A stretch of DNA of 64,000 bases, from NCBI GenBank assembly GCA_951230915.1, contig OX579637.1:29202001-29266000 (forward strand). The letters are read 5' to 3'. Source of the DNA: Antitrichia curtipendula. Its lineage: Eukaryota > Streptophyta > Bryopsida > Hypnales > Leucodontaceae. Made by a program: the position numbers and the translations under genes. Below are positions 1 to 10,673 of the stretch, in pieces. Under the pieces are notes generated by a model, which did not search any database, had not been told where the DNA came from, and saw only the letters and a program-made list of their open reading frames with translations. The stretch's first letter is position 1. Each line of letters opens with the position of its first letter.

Positions 1-886
1 AAATTCTACCAAGCGTGTGCCAACAACATTCGTTCACTAGGGTCTAATATGTTGTGGAATAGAGGTTCCAACTGTTGAAACACTACAAATTGTTTCACTA
101 CCTTTGCGTAACTTCTTAGTTTACATATTGTCATAAGAATATGCTTGCATGTGTCTATTGCATCTTGATTGTCGGCTAGATCTTTGTTGTGAAGAAGTTA
201 GGGATTGAATAGAGCTTGTATTTAAGGTAGATATGTCTCCTCCATTTCTTGTCATTTGAAAAACAACCTCTTTAGTGGGATGAAAGCACATTATGGTTGT
301 CCAAAATTGTAGTCACGGCAGAATTTCTGCACAGGATGAAAGTTTAGAGTCAATTTTACTATGGTTTTGGTTGTTTTTTTGGAAAAAAAAATAAGGCGAA
401 GTCTTACATCTCGTGCACATTGAAATTGCATAGCAAAAAAGTGACTTTCATCTATTAATTCAATGTATGAAGTACAAACATAAAATGTTTGTACTGTCAC
501 AGATTCAGCTTTAGCATTGTTGTACATATTGTGTCAAGTGTGGGAGTTCATTCTTGCAATGCAAAGAACTACATTCAATGTTCTAATGTTTATATACAAT
601 GTTTTGGCATTTCACTAGGTTTGGGGAATTTTATAAGAAAATATCCTTACAAATGTGTGATTTTAGTACGAGGTCCACATTTTGACTTTAAAGTCTGTAT
701 TTTCATTTTAAATTTTAGAATCTATAAAAAGACCTTTTTATTGAGATGGGCCAATATTTCATTTTGGTATACATGATGTTTTGGTTACAATTTTCTCTAT
801 CAGAGACTTATTAGTTGAAACGTCGTGGCAGCCTCTAGGATTTGCCCATTGTTCACAGAACGTACTGTAAATACTTATTGTACAGC

Positions 887-983
887 GGGGACCAATAGTC
901 GTCTGCCACATATCATCTAAATCGGGATTCACTGCAACATCCCGGTTATACGATGTGCTTTTGCAGTGACATTCTCTCTTGCT
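887..983 (+). repeat. Left copy of a ~100-bp direct repeat around the first RING-like gene
   Basis: This stretch, starting GGGGACCAAT, is recognisably the same as 4779-4878: shared blocks include GGGGACCAAT, an AAATC-GGATTCAC block, CAGGTTAT/CCGGTTAT and GTGCTTTT. Both copies face the same way and bracket the gene at 1856-4197. Divergence is substantial, so the duplication is old. Confidence 0.55.
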
Positions 984-1388
984 CATTCGGAAAAATGCAG
1001 CGCTATCTTAATCTTGTCTAATCTTGTCTACTATCCATCATGTGTCTAGTTGTTTTGAATTTGCAGCACTTCACACGGAAGTTGAAGAAAGTGGACCAAC
1101 CTCACAACTCCGCTTACAATTTGCGCATTCGTGGGAGAGGAGCGAGGAGGACCCCTGAACGCACCGAGGTCAATTTCCGCAAGATCGATTTTCGCAAAGG
1201 TACAGAACTGCCCAGGTTCCGCAAAAGCCGATTTCCTCAGTGGTCAATTTCTGCGAGGTCTTTGTTTTGAGATTAGAACGACTGTAGACCTTGTTTACGG
1301 TACGAATCTGGATTTAGATTAGAACGACTACCTTTAGAACATGAATCGGTCTCGATATTTCTTTAGCGGTTGATTTACAACACATCTC

Positions 1389-1650
1389 CTTCACGGCGTT
1401 CAGTGGTTGCAATTACTGTACAGTATATACAATGTTGTAGTATAACATCTACGTTGTTAGATTCAATAGCATTGTTTACGGAGTTCATTGGGTACAATCA
1501 AAGTACAATATGCACAATATTTTAATATAGCCTTTATGTTGTTACTTGTTAGATACAACATGCCTCCTTCATGGAGTTCATTAGGTACAATCACTGTGCA
1601 ATATGTACAATGTTTCAGTACAACATTTCCGTGGTTAGGTATACAATGGT
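1389..1650 (+). repeat. Short tandem repeat, ~3 units of 85-93 bp, in the leader intron
   Basis: Three diverged units start near 1391, 1476 and 1569. Each has a variant of 'ACGGAGTTCATTGGGTACAA' followed by GTACAATATG/TACAATGTT and an ACAAC block. Each unit carries one to three GTAC motifs. It lies in the presumed leader intron of the gene at 1856. Confidence 0.5.
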
Positions 1651-1855
1651 TTTCGTACAGTTTCGAGAGTTTGCATTGTCCTGGGGTACATGGTTTTCCT
1701 TGGAACGAGACAAGAGAGTTCACTAGTACATGCAATGTACAATACATACATTGTTTAAGTACATTTTGTACGTTTTTGATACCATTTGTAAGAGTTCGTG
1801 GACATAATTGTTTAAAACAACTTTTTTTGACTTTTTTTTGTAGTTGTTGAAGACG

Positions 1856-3204
1856 ATGGCGTCCGATGACAAGTGGGTGGTTCGGAGCCGGCTTTTTTCA
1901 GGGGAAGATGAGCACTACAGCATTAGTGTTTTTAGCAACGAGGACTTTATCGACGATATTCTCGCTACCTCGCCAGGGGCCGACAATATTGTAGACGCAA
2001 AGGTGGAGCAGAGTCCTTTGGATAAGGAATTAGAGAAGTTGGCTTCTTTGAAGAAGCATCCTCCTCCTCGAGCTGTTACTACGGAGGAGTTTGAGACCAA
2101 GTATGGCTTATCCAAACACGGTAAAAACCCACATAAACTTAGAATTCCACACGATCTTGTTGAGAAAGATGTGAGCGATGTTTTTGGACCAGTAAAGGGG
2201 AGAAATGGAAGATATGGGTACGGTTATGCGGAATGCAAGGATGAAGAAGTTCCTCATCGTATTCTTCAAATTTTGCCACTTGTGTATTTATGAGATCTTC
2301 CAAAGTCCAAGGTAATAGCAAAGCAATTTGCTAGGGAATCATCATGGAGAAGCGCAAAAAAAAACTCGTAAGTTGGGCAGAGTTTGCAGGAACTTCCAAT
2401 AAAAATCAACGGAGCAAATGGTTCAGAAAGATTACGTTGTGTTCGGCGGCCATTGCCGACATCACCGGCTCTAACAAGAAGGAAATATACAAGGCAGAAG
2501 GCATCGACGACCTTTTCAATGACCCTACAGCAGAACTTCGAAAGACTTAGTGCAGGATGGACAATGCTGTACGAGACGATATACAGAGTGTACAAAATTG
2601 TACAGAAAGTGAAAAAGACATCACATACCTCATCGACTTGACGAAGTTGGTAGGATTACAGTTGCATGCTGTAACTAGAAACTATGTTATTGTTGGAAAA
2701 GAAAGAATTGAGTTGCAATCCAAGGCCTTACAAGAAGAAGGAGTGCTGCGGAGAACTAAAGACAAAGTTCTGAAGCTAGAGCATGAAGTGGAGGTCGTGG
2801 AGGTTGCCTCGGATAAATTGGAAGCATACTATGAGATGGTAAAGGACGCTCTGATCGATTATGATGCAGCTGTACTGGAATTGGAACAATGTAATTTGAG
2901 GTACGAAAATCTTGAAGCTAGGGAGAAGTGTTTGAAGAGGCAATTTGATGCCTTGTCATCCCAAATTGCTAAAATGAAGAGAGGTGAAGTTGGAGTGGAT
3001 TTGAGACCACGGCCTTTGTGCTCTCAATTTGAGCCCAAGACCGTTTCCGATTTTGACAGCATTTCTTTAACAGCCTGTGCACTTTGCTTCAACGGATTTC
3101 CCCGCAAAGACATTATAGTGTGCACATGCGGCCACTTATATCATCCATGGTGCGCAGGGGTCTGGTTTGGAGTTTCTAGCCACTGCGCAGATACATCCAG
3201 TTAG
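1856..3204 (+). pseudogene. Coiled-coil/RING-like protein, paralogue A, 5' part (decayed)
   Basis: The reading frame starts at ATG 1856 directly after a likely 3' splice site. Frame 2 runs to 2293, then the homologous frame moves to frame 1 (2344-2550), is broken by TAG at 2548-2550, and continues 2557-3204. Residues translated from 2650-2990 are Glu/Lys/Leu-rich and predicted coiled coil. At 3079-3162 a cysteine/histidine cluster (C-x2-C, then C-x-C-x-H-x2-H-x2-C) looks like the first part of a RING-type zinc-binding domain. The last Cys pair is missing in this frame, which stops at 3202. The pattern 'VSWAEFAGTSNKNQRS' at about 2368-2415 matches 'VNWAAYGEATNKTQRT' of the paralogue at about 8992-9040, and 'NGRYGYGY' matches 'HGRYGYS', so the two genes are homologous along their length. 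RING proteins are often E3 ubiquitin ligases; with an incomplete ring and several breaks this copy is probably non-functional. Unrecorded introns could explain part of the frame changes. Confidence 0.5.
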
Positions 3205-3523
3205 AGGAGGAGCAAGAGAAGCTCCTCACAACCTTGACATCGACAGTTTTGGACTCCCATCCACATATTGGTACGCAATCCTGTTGAATACAGCCTTATG
3301 CAATTAGTCACAACTTTTATACTATTTAGTACAAACAGTAAATAATTAGATATTGATACCTGACAATCTCATGTCAAGTACAAACCTCTGTACAATTGGT
3401 ATGCAACAGTAGAAAAACATCCACATAACGGTACGAACTACAAAGCGGGTTGTCTATTGATTTCCGGTCTCCATCTATTGATTTACAACCTCACTAAGTT
3501 ACCTGTGTTTTTTTGTGGTTCAG

Positions 3524-4197
3524 ATCTAGAGAAACTATACCAAGAGCAATTGAAAAAATACATGGTATCCACACGGACTCAAGTTTTGGACGACTCTAAA
3601 ACCTTGATTTATACAGAAAGCACAGATCCCGTGCTGAGCCTCAGTGGGACCGTCGGGACCGATGGCTCAACTGGTGGGATTAATTTGTTGCAAAGTTTGG
3701 GCAACGGCAGTGCCGCTGATAGGGGTAAGTCTGTCAAACGTTCCCACCTACCGTCTATAAATGAAGTTGTAGATCCTATTAAGAACAGTCTAGAGGTTCT
3801 AGTGGAAATTCAGCCTGATGCTATCACAGAGCCTCTTGCTGTTTTTTCTAGTATGTCTTGCAAGATAGGAGTTGAGGCAGAGCTACAAGAGCATATTAGA
3901 AAGTTGAAAGAAGAAGATGCAGAATTTGAAAGAGTAGAAAAGTTAAGACAAGAAGCTGCAGACTTAGAGCGTCGAAAAAAAATAAGAGAGCAAGCATCCA
4001 TCTTAGATGGAGTGACTAGGAGGGTGGTAAACGTGCCTCAGCCCCCACCACTGCCTCCACTTGACAATGACATTGCAATATCCAAGCGGAAAACGAGAAG
4101 TGAGATCGCTGCGGAGGAAGCAGCGAAAGAGGTAGAGGAAGTGAAGAAGAAATCAAAGAAAACCAAAAAAAGCCACAGAGTTACCCCACTTGGCTAG
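3524..4197 (+). CDS. Downstream exon(s) of paralogue A: coiled-coil, Lys-rich C-terminus
   Basis: An open frame begins after a clear pyrimidine-rich 3' splice site (AG at 3522-3523) and runs to TAG at 4195-4197. The encoded segment starts 'DLEKLYQEQLKKYM', passes a Ser/Gly-rich stretch, then a charged helical region (about 3870-4010) with EEDAEFERVEKLRQEAADLE-type heptads, a short Pro-rich piece 'PQPPPLPPLD' and a Lys-rich tail that could be a nuclear localisation signal. A GGTAAGT at 3724-3730 could act as a donor, but the frame stays open through it. Proximity and orientation suggest it is the 3' part of the gene that starts at 1856. I recognise no domain and infer no function. Confidence 0.4.
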
Positions 4198-4778
4198 AGT
4201 TAGGGATGCATTCGATATGTATTGTACATTTTAGTACGTCATCAACGTAATGTTGTATGCTGGGCCACTTGTATGAACGAGCGAGTGAAAGGCCTCATTG
4301 TATTCTGACTCTGAAATAGCAGCATTATATTTCGTATCTGAAATTGCAGCATTCTATTCTGAGTCAACAGGGTTTATTTGGAATAGTAGAATCAATTGTG
4401 CCCTCACAACGTTGGTGCATTTTTGAAGGGATTGTCTTGGCAAGGCTGGAATTGTCTCACAACAGCAACAAATTGACCAAAAATTTAAAAAAATTATGGT
4501 GTGCATTCCGATAATTTTGCCCAATGGTTTTGCATATAAACTGCATCCCAACGCTTAGGTAGACACTGAAAATTAGTTACTGAGTATATTGTTACACAGT
4601 TGCATTAGGTTTTTAGGCTTGAGTTAATGAAATATTGTACAACTGCAGCAATGCAGCTACATTGGTATATATCCATATCTTTGTAACTAAATATTTTTAC
4701 AAATGTGTCTTCTGAGTTAGAAGCTTCAGTTGACTTTAGGAATGCATAAAAGAATATAGTGTGTACATGTTGTATGTA
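4198..4778. other. Non-coding, 3' flank of paralogue A
   Basis: Nothing supportable as a gene. There is a small duplication around 4300-4360 (TCTGA-AAT-GCAGCAT blocks repeated at ~30 bp) and scattered GTAC/TTGTAC motifs. Confidence 0.4.
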
Positions 4779-4878
4779 GGGGACCAATGAACGTCCACCA
4801 CGTCCTGCCTAAATCAGGATTCACCTGCAACTACGTCCAGGTTATCGGGGGTGCTTTTTCAGATACATTTCTTTTTGC
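4779..4878 (+). repeat. Right copy of the ~100-bp direct repeat around paralogue A
   Basis: Same orientation as 887-983 and about 3.9 kb downstream of it. The two copies bracket the first RING-like gene. No matching copy was seen beside paralogue B. Confidence 0.55.
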
Positions 4879-5055
4879 AAAATTAAAAAAAAGGCAGAAC
4901 TCTTTTCTTGTCATTTATCCAAGGAAAAGATGGGAATCTGATGTGCAATGACAAGCAGAGAACATGTGTACATTAATATTAGCTCTTGTATATTTATAGT
5001 TCTATGTTCTCTTTTATAAGGAAAACAACAACCTTCTCTTAATATTGTCATCTGA

Positions 5056-5121
5056 AGGTCTTAGGTCTTAGGTCTTAGGGTTAGGGTTTAGGGTTACAAT
5101 TTAGGGTTTAAGGGTTCAGTA
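5056..5121 (+). repeat. Interstitial telomere-like (TTAGGTC / TTTAGGG) repeat
   Basis: Three TTAGGTC units are followed by TTAGGG, TTTAGGG and degenerate TTTAGGG/TTAAGGG units. TTTAGGG is the common plant telomere unit. The tract is short and imperfect. Further short TTTAGGG runs occur at 8040-8058. Confidence 0.6.
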
Positions 5122-5349
5122 TTTAGGGTATTACAAAAAAAGAATACACAGTATATTTTAATATTGTTGGATCTTTCTATTGTAAGAATAAAAACGCCCA
5201 TTATTATTTCATATTATTATTAAATTTTTTCCTTTATAAGAATAATAAACACGTTCCCTTACATTACTATGTTTTAATATTTCTCAAATAACAAAAACAA
5301 GAATATCCGTATGTATCTTATTATAGTCAAGTTTTTATTTCGTAAGAAT

Positions 5350-5553
5350 ATCTATTATTTTTATTACTACATGCTTGAATGTTTTTATCCAAGAATTAGA
5401 ATCTGTATATGCATCCTTCTTATGTTTGAGTATTTATTTTGTAAAAATATCCATTATTTTTATTACTACATGATTGAATATTTTTTTTCAAGAACTAAAA
5501 TATGCATATACATCCTTCTTACGGTTGAGTATTTAATTTGTAAAAATACCCAT
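5350..5553 (+). repeat. Tandem duplication of ~101 bp, AT-rich
   Basis: Two adjacent copies share 'TATTTTTATTACTACATG', a TTGAAT block, AGAA-TA, CATCCTTCTTA and 'TTGAGTATTTA' at ~101-bp spacing (5353 and 5454). The open frame through it is a consequence of the repeat and is not called as a gene. Confidence 0.5.
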
Positions 5554-5561
5554 TACAATGT

Positions 5562-6490
5562 TAGTTCGTGGATGCTCTAAATTCTTTTGGTAAGTCCTTG
5601 ATTGAATCCCCAAAACATAAAATTCAACACTAGGTGTATTTCAAATATTGTGGATTCCTATTTTGTTAGTCCATGGATGCTCTAAATTCTTTTAGTAAGT
5701 CCTTGATTGAATCCCCAAAAACAAAACCCATTCAACACTAGGTATATTTTGAATATTGTGGATTCCTATTTTGTTAGTCCGTGGATGCTCTAAATTCTTT
5801 TGGTAAGTCCTTGGATGAATCCAAAAAAAAAAAAACATCCAACACTAGGTGTATCTCGATTATTGTGGATTCCTATTTTGTTAGTCCATGGATGCTCTAA
5901 ATTCTTTTGGTAAGTCCTTGATTGAATTCCCCAAAAACAAAACCCATTCAACACTAGGTGTATTTCAAATATTGTGTATTCCTATTTTGTTAGTTTGTGG
6001 ATGCTGTAAATTCTTTTAGTAAGTCCTTGATTAATCCCCCCCCCCAAAAAAAATCCAGCCAACACTAGGTGTATTTCAAATATTGTGGATTCCTATTTTG
6101 ATAGTTTGTGGATGCTCTAAATTCTTTTGGTAAGTTCTTAATTGAATCTTCCAAAAAAGAAAATCCAACACTAGGTGTATTTCAAATATTGTGGATTCCT
6201 ATTTTGTTAATCTGTGGATGCTCTAAATTCTTTTAGTAAATCCTTGATTAAATCCCCCCAAAACAAAACCCATTCAACACTAGGTGTATTTCAAATATTG
6301 TGGATTCCTATTTTGTTAGTTTGTGGATGCTCTAAATTCTTTTGGTAAGTCCTTGATTGAATCCCCAAAAAACAAACCATCCAACAGTAGGTGTATTTTG
6401 AAAATTGGGGATTCCTATTTTGTTAGTTTGAACATGGATGCCCTAAATTCCTTTGGTAAGTCCTTGATTGAATCCAAAAAAAATCCAACA
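5562..6490 (+). repeat. Minisatellite, nine units of ~105-111 bp
   Basis: The landmark GATGC-CTAAATTCTTTTGG recurs at 5571, 5676, 5784, 5891, 6000, 6111, 6217, 6326 and 6437. Each unit continues with TAAGTCCTTGATTGAATCC, a variable A/C homopolymer, CAACACTAGGTGTATTTC and TGTGGATTCCTATTTTG. Length differences come mostly from the A/C runs. It lies between the two RING-like paralogues. Confidence 0.85.
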
Positions 6491-7122
6491 TTCAAGATTG
6501 GAAACGAGAAGGCAAACGATAATGGACAATATATTTTGGTGAGCGCTTCTCCATTTAATTTCCAAGGATTTTGGGAATATTTTGTTAAAATTGATTCATA
6601 TATACTTAGAGGCTGAGGACAATTTATAAATTAAATTTAAACAAACCCCACCCAACTTATTGATTTAGGGTATGTGTTTCCTATTAATATAAAATGGAAA
6701 CAAAAAAGGGAGGGGGTGGTCCAAAAGACCAGTTTGTACTTCCAATCACAATGATTTGTAATTCTAGGTTACCCATAACACCCCTTTTTTTTATTACTAT
6801 GGGTGAATATTTCTCTTAGAAAAAGAAAGAAATAACTACTTTAGTTTAGGTTGAAAAAGTCTTTGTTTTATAAGAATAAGACTATCTATTTTTTTACATT
6901 AGTATGGTTCAATTTATTTCTTTTGTTTCTTTTAGAATAAGGACACAATTGATAATTTTTTTAAAAGTGGAACCACTTGAAAACCAAGAGTTCAATATTT
7001 TTAGAACTTCAAATACATCATTTGGTGAAATTATGATAAGTTGAAATGCATATTATTTACAATAATTCGTTGCATTCATTGGTGGTCATGAATATAACCG
7101 GTTTCTTTACCCAAGCGGTCAT
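6491..7122. other. AT-rich non-coding spacer
   Basis: No gene-like frame. It contains A- and T-runs and partial copies of the 'ATTACTATGG' motif seen at 5260-5300. Nothing else is supportable. Confidence 0.4.
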
Positions 7123-7210
7123 GTCAACTCGTGCGGTGACTAGTGGTACCCGGTTTGAGTTCCGGCGTCAACTCGTGCGGTGACTGGTGGTACCCGATTT
7201 GAGTTCCGGC
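7123..7210 (+). repeat. 44-bp tandem duplication
   Basis: Two nearly identical 44-bp units (7123-7166, 7167-7210) with the core GTCAACTCGTGCGGTGACT and TGAGTTCCGGC. GC-rich compared with its surroundings, and directly before the presumed leader of paralogue B, so it may belong to the promoter. Confidence 0.7.
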
Positions 7211-7339
7211 GGCAGCCTGTGATTGACAGCAGGTTTGAAAATGGGACACCTCTTTCTTGCCCGCTAACTCCAGTTCTCAGTTCTCACCCCGCTTATTTAG
7301 CGACGTTTTGTTCGATTTAGCGTTGTCATGTTTTTGATT

Positions 7340-8385
7340 TTAGTAGAACTGTTCTCAATCTCTGATTTACGGTGGAGTTCCGTGAAAACCCCAATTCCTA
7401 AGCCTCAAAATGTGTTTGATTCCGAAGCTTTTGAGCAACTTTGGTGGTTGGCGACTTGTAGATCTCATGTTGGCGGTTTAAGGAGAAATTCAGTTCGGTG
7501 AGGAGGGCAAGGAGGGTGAGGAGGGCGCAAAGCATTGTCGTCAGATACAACGGATTGGGAAGAGAGAAGGTGAACTGCGTCAAGGCTGTCTCTCCTGGTA
7601 AAGCCATTGTTTTGAGTATGTGCTGTGCGTAAGAATTTTGGTTTGCTCGTGCTGTTTTGCAAGGTCTAATACTCAGTTTCGACGGATTACGGTGTGCCTT
7701 CACTTGTTTTCTTTTCTCCTTACCTCTGATTATATTGTTGTAGTAGGTGGTGGTCTCTTGCATTGCTTTACTCTTTTCTTCCCGAAGAGAACAATTTGCA
7801 CACTTAAGGTTCAAATGTTGATGACATTGATTTTAGTTATAGCCCTTATAGCCAAATCGGTTTAATGAATCCCGTTTCAAGGTGGCAAAGATAGGCAATG
7901 AACAAGCCCCACTTCCCAGTTGTACTGTGCGTACAACTTGAACGCGTTGTACTGGAATGTGTATTTTGTCCGGACTACTTGCATACAAATCTGTACTACA
8001 CGTACTATTTTAGGAGGTTTTTGACTTGTTTTAGTTGGCTTAGGGTTTAGGGTTTAGGAATTGTTACTACTTCTTTAGGTGGACAATGCTACGTATTGTG
8101 GAGCTCGATCTCAGTAGAATTGTTCTCAATCAAGTTGGTGGGTCTCTTGCATTGCTTTACTATTTTTCTTCTTGAATTTGTATGCTTTAATCGAATCTGT
8201 GAATTCAGTTTCAGATTGTTAAGCAGCAAACCCCACTTCCCAATTATACTGTGCGTACAGGAATGTGTGCGGTCAGTCCCACCTCTACCTTTGGCAATCC
8301 ATCTCAATTGTTTCAAAATTGTATATGTCGGCTGAGTACTAGGGGTTACATTATAATTTTGCTGTTGTTGCAGTTAAGGCAAGAA
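7340..8385 (+). promoter_or_regulatory. Duplicated leader/promoter region of paralogue B
   Basis: Segments near 7341-7362 and 7750-7940 recur at 8113-8132 and 8141-8262: 'GAACTGTTCTCAATC'/'GAATTGTTCTCAATC', 'TCTCTTGCATTGCTTTACT', and 'CCCCACTTCCCA' followed by ACTGTGCGTACA. The first copy of that last block contains TGCGTACAA (about 7929), a match to the TNCGTACAA site known for plant SBP/SPL transcription factors. Whether such factors act here is unknown. A CAG 3' splice site lies just before the coding start at 8386. Confidence 0.4.
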
Positions 8386-10038
8386 ATGGCACGGGTCAGA
8401 GGCAGAGGCATTGCCTCGGTGCTGCGGGCACAGTCACTTGGTGAACCCCAAGTCCAACAAGCAGAACAGGACGTTGAGAAGGGCAACAAGAGGTCTGGCA
8501 GCAAGGAGAGATCCGACAGCAAGGAGAGCACTGGCAGCAAGGAGAAGACTGGGAGTGAAGAGAGGACTGGCAGCAAGGAGGAGGAGGAGGGCAACGAGGA
8601 GGTGGAGGAGGAGGGCGACAAGGAAGAGGAAAGCGAGGAGTTCAATGCTGATGATGTGGATAGAAAGCTCCAGAAGCTCACCGATCCACCACCCGTACTG
8701 ACCAAAGCTGATTTTGTGGAGAAGTACGGCTTCAGAATGAAGGGTGCTTGTCGAATCGCTTGACAAAGTAGAAATGAAAGAAATTTGATAACAAGAATTG
8801 TGTCAAGATATTTGGAAAGCTGGTAGGTAAACATGGACGCTATGGATATAGCTAAAAGGACGTGAAGTCACCGGAGTTGCAAAAGAGGAGAAAAGAGCTC
8901 TTACGAGCTCTTTATCAGCGAGGATTGCCCCTTAACTTGCTTCCTCATAAGATGGCGCGGGGGATCGTTTTAGAGCAAGAAAACATCCCAGTTAATTGGG
9001 CCGCCTACGGGGAGGCTACTAATAAGACCCAACGTACGCTGCATGAGCGGAATGTTATGAAGCTACAGAAGATGAAGGGAAAGGTGAAGCAGACAAGGAC
9101 GGTGGGGGCTTGGCGAAAACTTCATGTCCACAAACGGGAGTTGCAATCTGAAATTTGCAAGGGCAGAGGGAGTTCCATGGGTGGATTGGTGTTGGAGGGG
9201 GAGGAATGTAACTCCAGGTTGGAGTACTTGGGACGATTGTTGGCTATGGAAAACTTGGAGCTGGAGGCTAGGGTGGAGGCTGAGCAGGAGGCAACTACAA
9301 CCAAGGAGAGGCGCACAACAGCTTTGAATCATCACAAGGGGGTGGTGAAGATCATGAAGATCAAACAAAAAACATACGAGAAGCAATTGCAGGCAGCGAC
9401 AACGGATGGGGTGGTGGATTTGAAGCTAAGGGAGAAGGTGGATGCGTACAACAATTTGGTACGCGGCGAACTCAAGAAAGTGATCAAGTTGGAGGGCGAA
9501 GTCGCTACTTATGAAAAGACTCTGAAGCTCCAACACCACCGAGTTTTGAAGATGCAAATGCAAGTTTGTGCTTTGCAGAAAGAGCATGCTTATTTGGGGC
9601 GTGCATCATGCGGATTTCATTTGAGTCCATTACCGATGGTGAACGTCGAGGGAGGAATAGGCAGTGGAGGAGGAACATGCAGTGGAGGAGGAGATTCTAT
9701 GTGCGCTTTGTGCGGTTTTCCATTCCCACATTTTGAGATGGTTGTCTCTGCATGTAAACACCTCTATCACCGATGGTGTGCATTGGTGAATTTCACCGAG
9801 GGCACAGAATGCTCTGCTTTGAATTGCAGGCAAGTTCAGCCCATTGAGTGGATTATGAGTTTTGGTTGGAGGGGTGTTCGTGGTTGTGGTCGCCCTGGAG
9901 GTGGGAGTGAAGAATGGACAAAATTGAAGGCAGCATGTGCCACCTCCATCACTGGTGGATTAGCTGCGTGGACCGATGCAGCAACAAAAATTTGCACAGC
10001 CATCCAGCAGTGTAGAACAACCATCGAGGATGAAGAAG
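8386..10038 (+). pseudogene. Coiled-coil/RING-H2-like protein, paralogue B (decayed)
   Basis: The start is ATG 8386, twelve bases after a likely 3' splice site, as in paralogue A. The first part encodes a Ser/Lys/Glu-rich low-complexity stretch with repeated 'GSKE' units (8490-8640), then 'TKADFVEKYGF', the counterpart of 'TTEEFETKYGL' in A. After about 8745 the homologous frame shifts, with stops in the shifted frame (TAG and TGA near 8767-8780, TAA near 8852). It is open from 8862 to 10208; the coding part probably ends near 10038 at a GTGATA donor, because downstream residues look like translated intron. Residues from about 9050 to 9600 are strongly helical and charged (coiled coil). At 9700-9830 a C-x2-C, C-x-H-x2-H-x2-C, C-x4-C arrangement ('CALCGF', 'ACKHLYHRWC', 'CSALNC') forms a complete RING-H2-like set of zinc ligands. 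An E3-ligase or scaffold role is possible from the family but unproven. Confidence 0.55.
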
Positions 10039-10265
10039 GTGATATCGAGAAACTTCATTATTATTGGTACAACTTTGTATTGATTTGTACATATAGTACA
10101 GTTTTGTTAGATTCCCCTGGTTTTCTTGGGATTGGGAGGATTGGGAGAAAGGTGGTTTCTGTAATACTGGTTGTACTGTTTGTATCATGCTATGTCAATT
10201 TCGTATAATTCTATTACGTTTCGTGTAGATTGTTACCGAAAGGGTGTTTGGAAATAGCTGATTTG

Positions 10266-10590
10266 TACCTGATGTTTACGATTGCCCTTCCAGTTGTATT
10301 GTCTGTATATTTGTATCTCAGGTTTGTACAGTTGGGTACTAACATGTCGGATACATCGTTTATCGCAACTGATCTGAGTTCCTTGATTTGTACTTCATGT
10401 TAGTTGTGGTCCTTCTTGTTGTTCCTTGTTGTACCTCATGTTTACTATTGCCCTTCTGTTTGTATTGTTTGTTTTTTTGTATCTCAGATTTGTACTGTTG
10501 GTTAAAGTTTCAAATACATCGTTCTTTATTTGTACTTCATTTGTACTTCATGTTTATTGTGGTCCTTGTCGTTGTACCTATTGTAATATA
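10266..10590 (+). repeat. Tandem duplication of ~168 bp in a GTAC-rich interval
   Basis: The block GTACCT-ATGTTTAC-ATTGCCCTTC recurs at 10266 and about 10433, followed in both by TTGTAT-CTCAG-TTTGTAC, ATACATCGTT and TTTGTACTTCATG with TGTGGTCCTT. The copies are diverged by substitutions and short indels. Confidence 0.55.
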
Positions 10591-10607
10591 TTTATAAATA
10601 TATTATA

Positions 10608-10673
10608 CCCGTGTTTTTTCTGACGTCCGAAAACTGGACGTCAAATTTTTTGGACGTCAGAAAAAACACAGGG
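10608..10673. repeat. Perfect-looking hairpin/inverted repeat, MITE-end-like
   Basis: The left arm 10608-10628 (CCCGTGTTTTTTCTGACGTCC) is matched by the right arm 10652-10673 as its reverse complement with one extra base. TGACGTCC (10621-10628) also pairs with GGACGTCA at 10636-10643, so the element contains nested palindromes built on ACGTC. It could be a tiny MITE, the fused ends of one, or a regulatory hairpin. TGACGTC resembles a bZIP core. Confidence 0.6.

Larger units (their letters stand above)
1..1855. other. Non-coding upstream region of the first RING-like gene
   Basis: No convincing coding sequence. From about 460 onward it contains many GTAC-centred motifs. A moderately GC-rich stretch at about 1130-1330 could be a 5' untranslated exon. 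A pyrimidine-rich tract followed by TAG at 1841-1843 looks like a 3' splice site 12 bases before the ATG at 1856, so the gene probably has an intron in its leader. The second paralogue has the same arrangement (CAG just upstream of its ATG at 8386), which supports this reading. Confidence 0.5.

Noticed and set aside
291..1747. Several open frames of 60-120 residues in the first 1.8 kb
   Set aside because: Low-complexity, overlapping on both strands, and within repeats or presumed leader intron.
10050..10208. Hydrophobic C-terminus (membrane segment) of RING paralogue B
   Set aside because: It begins after a likely splice donor and lies in GTAC-rich intron-like DNA; the hydrophobic residues come from translating a T-rich intron.
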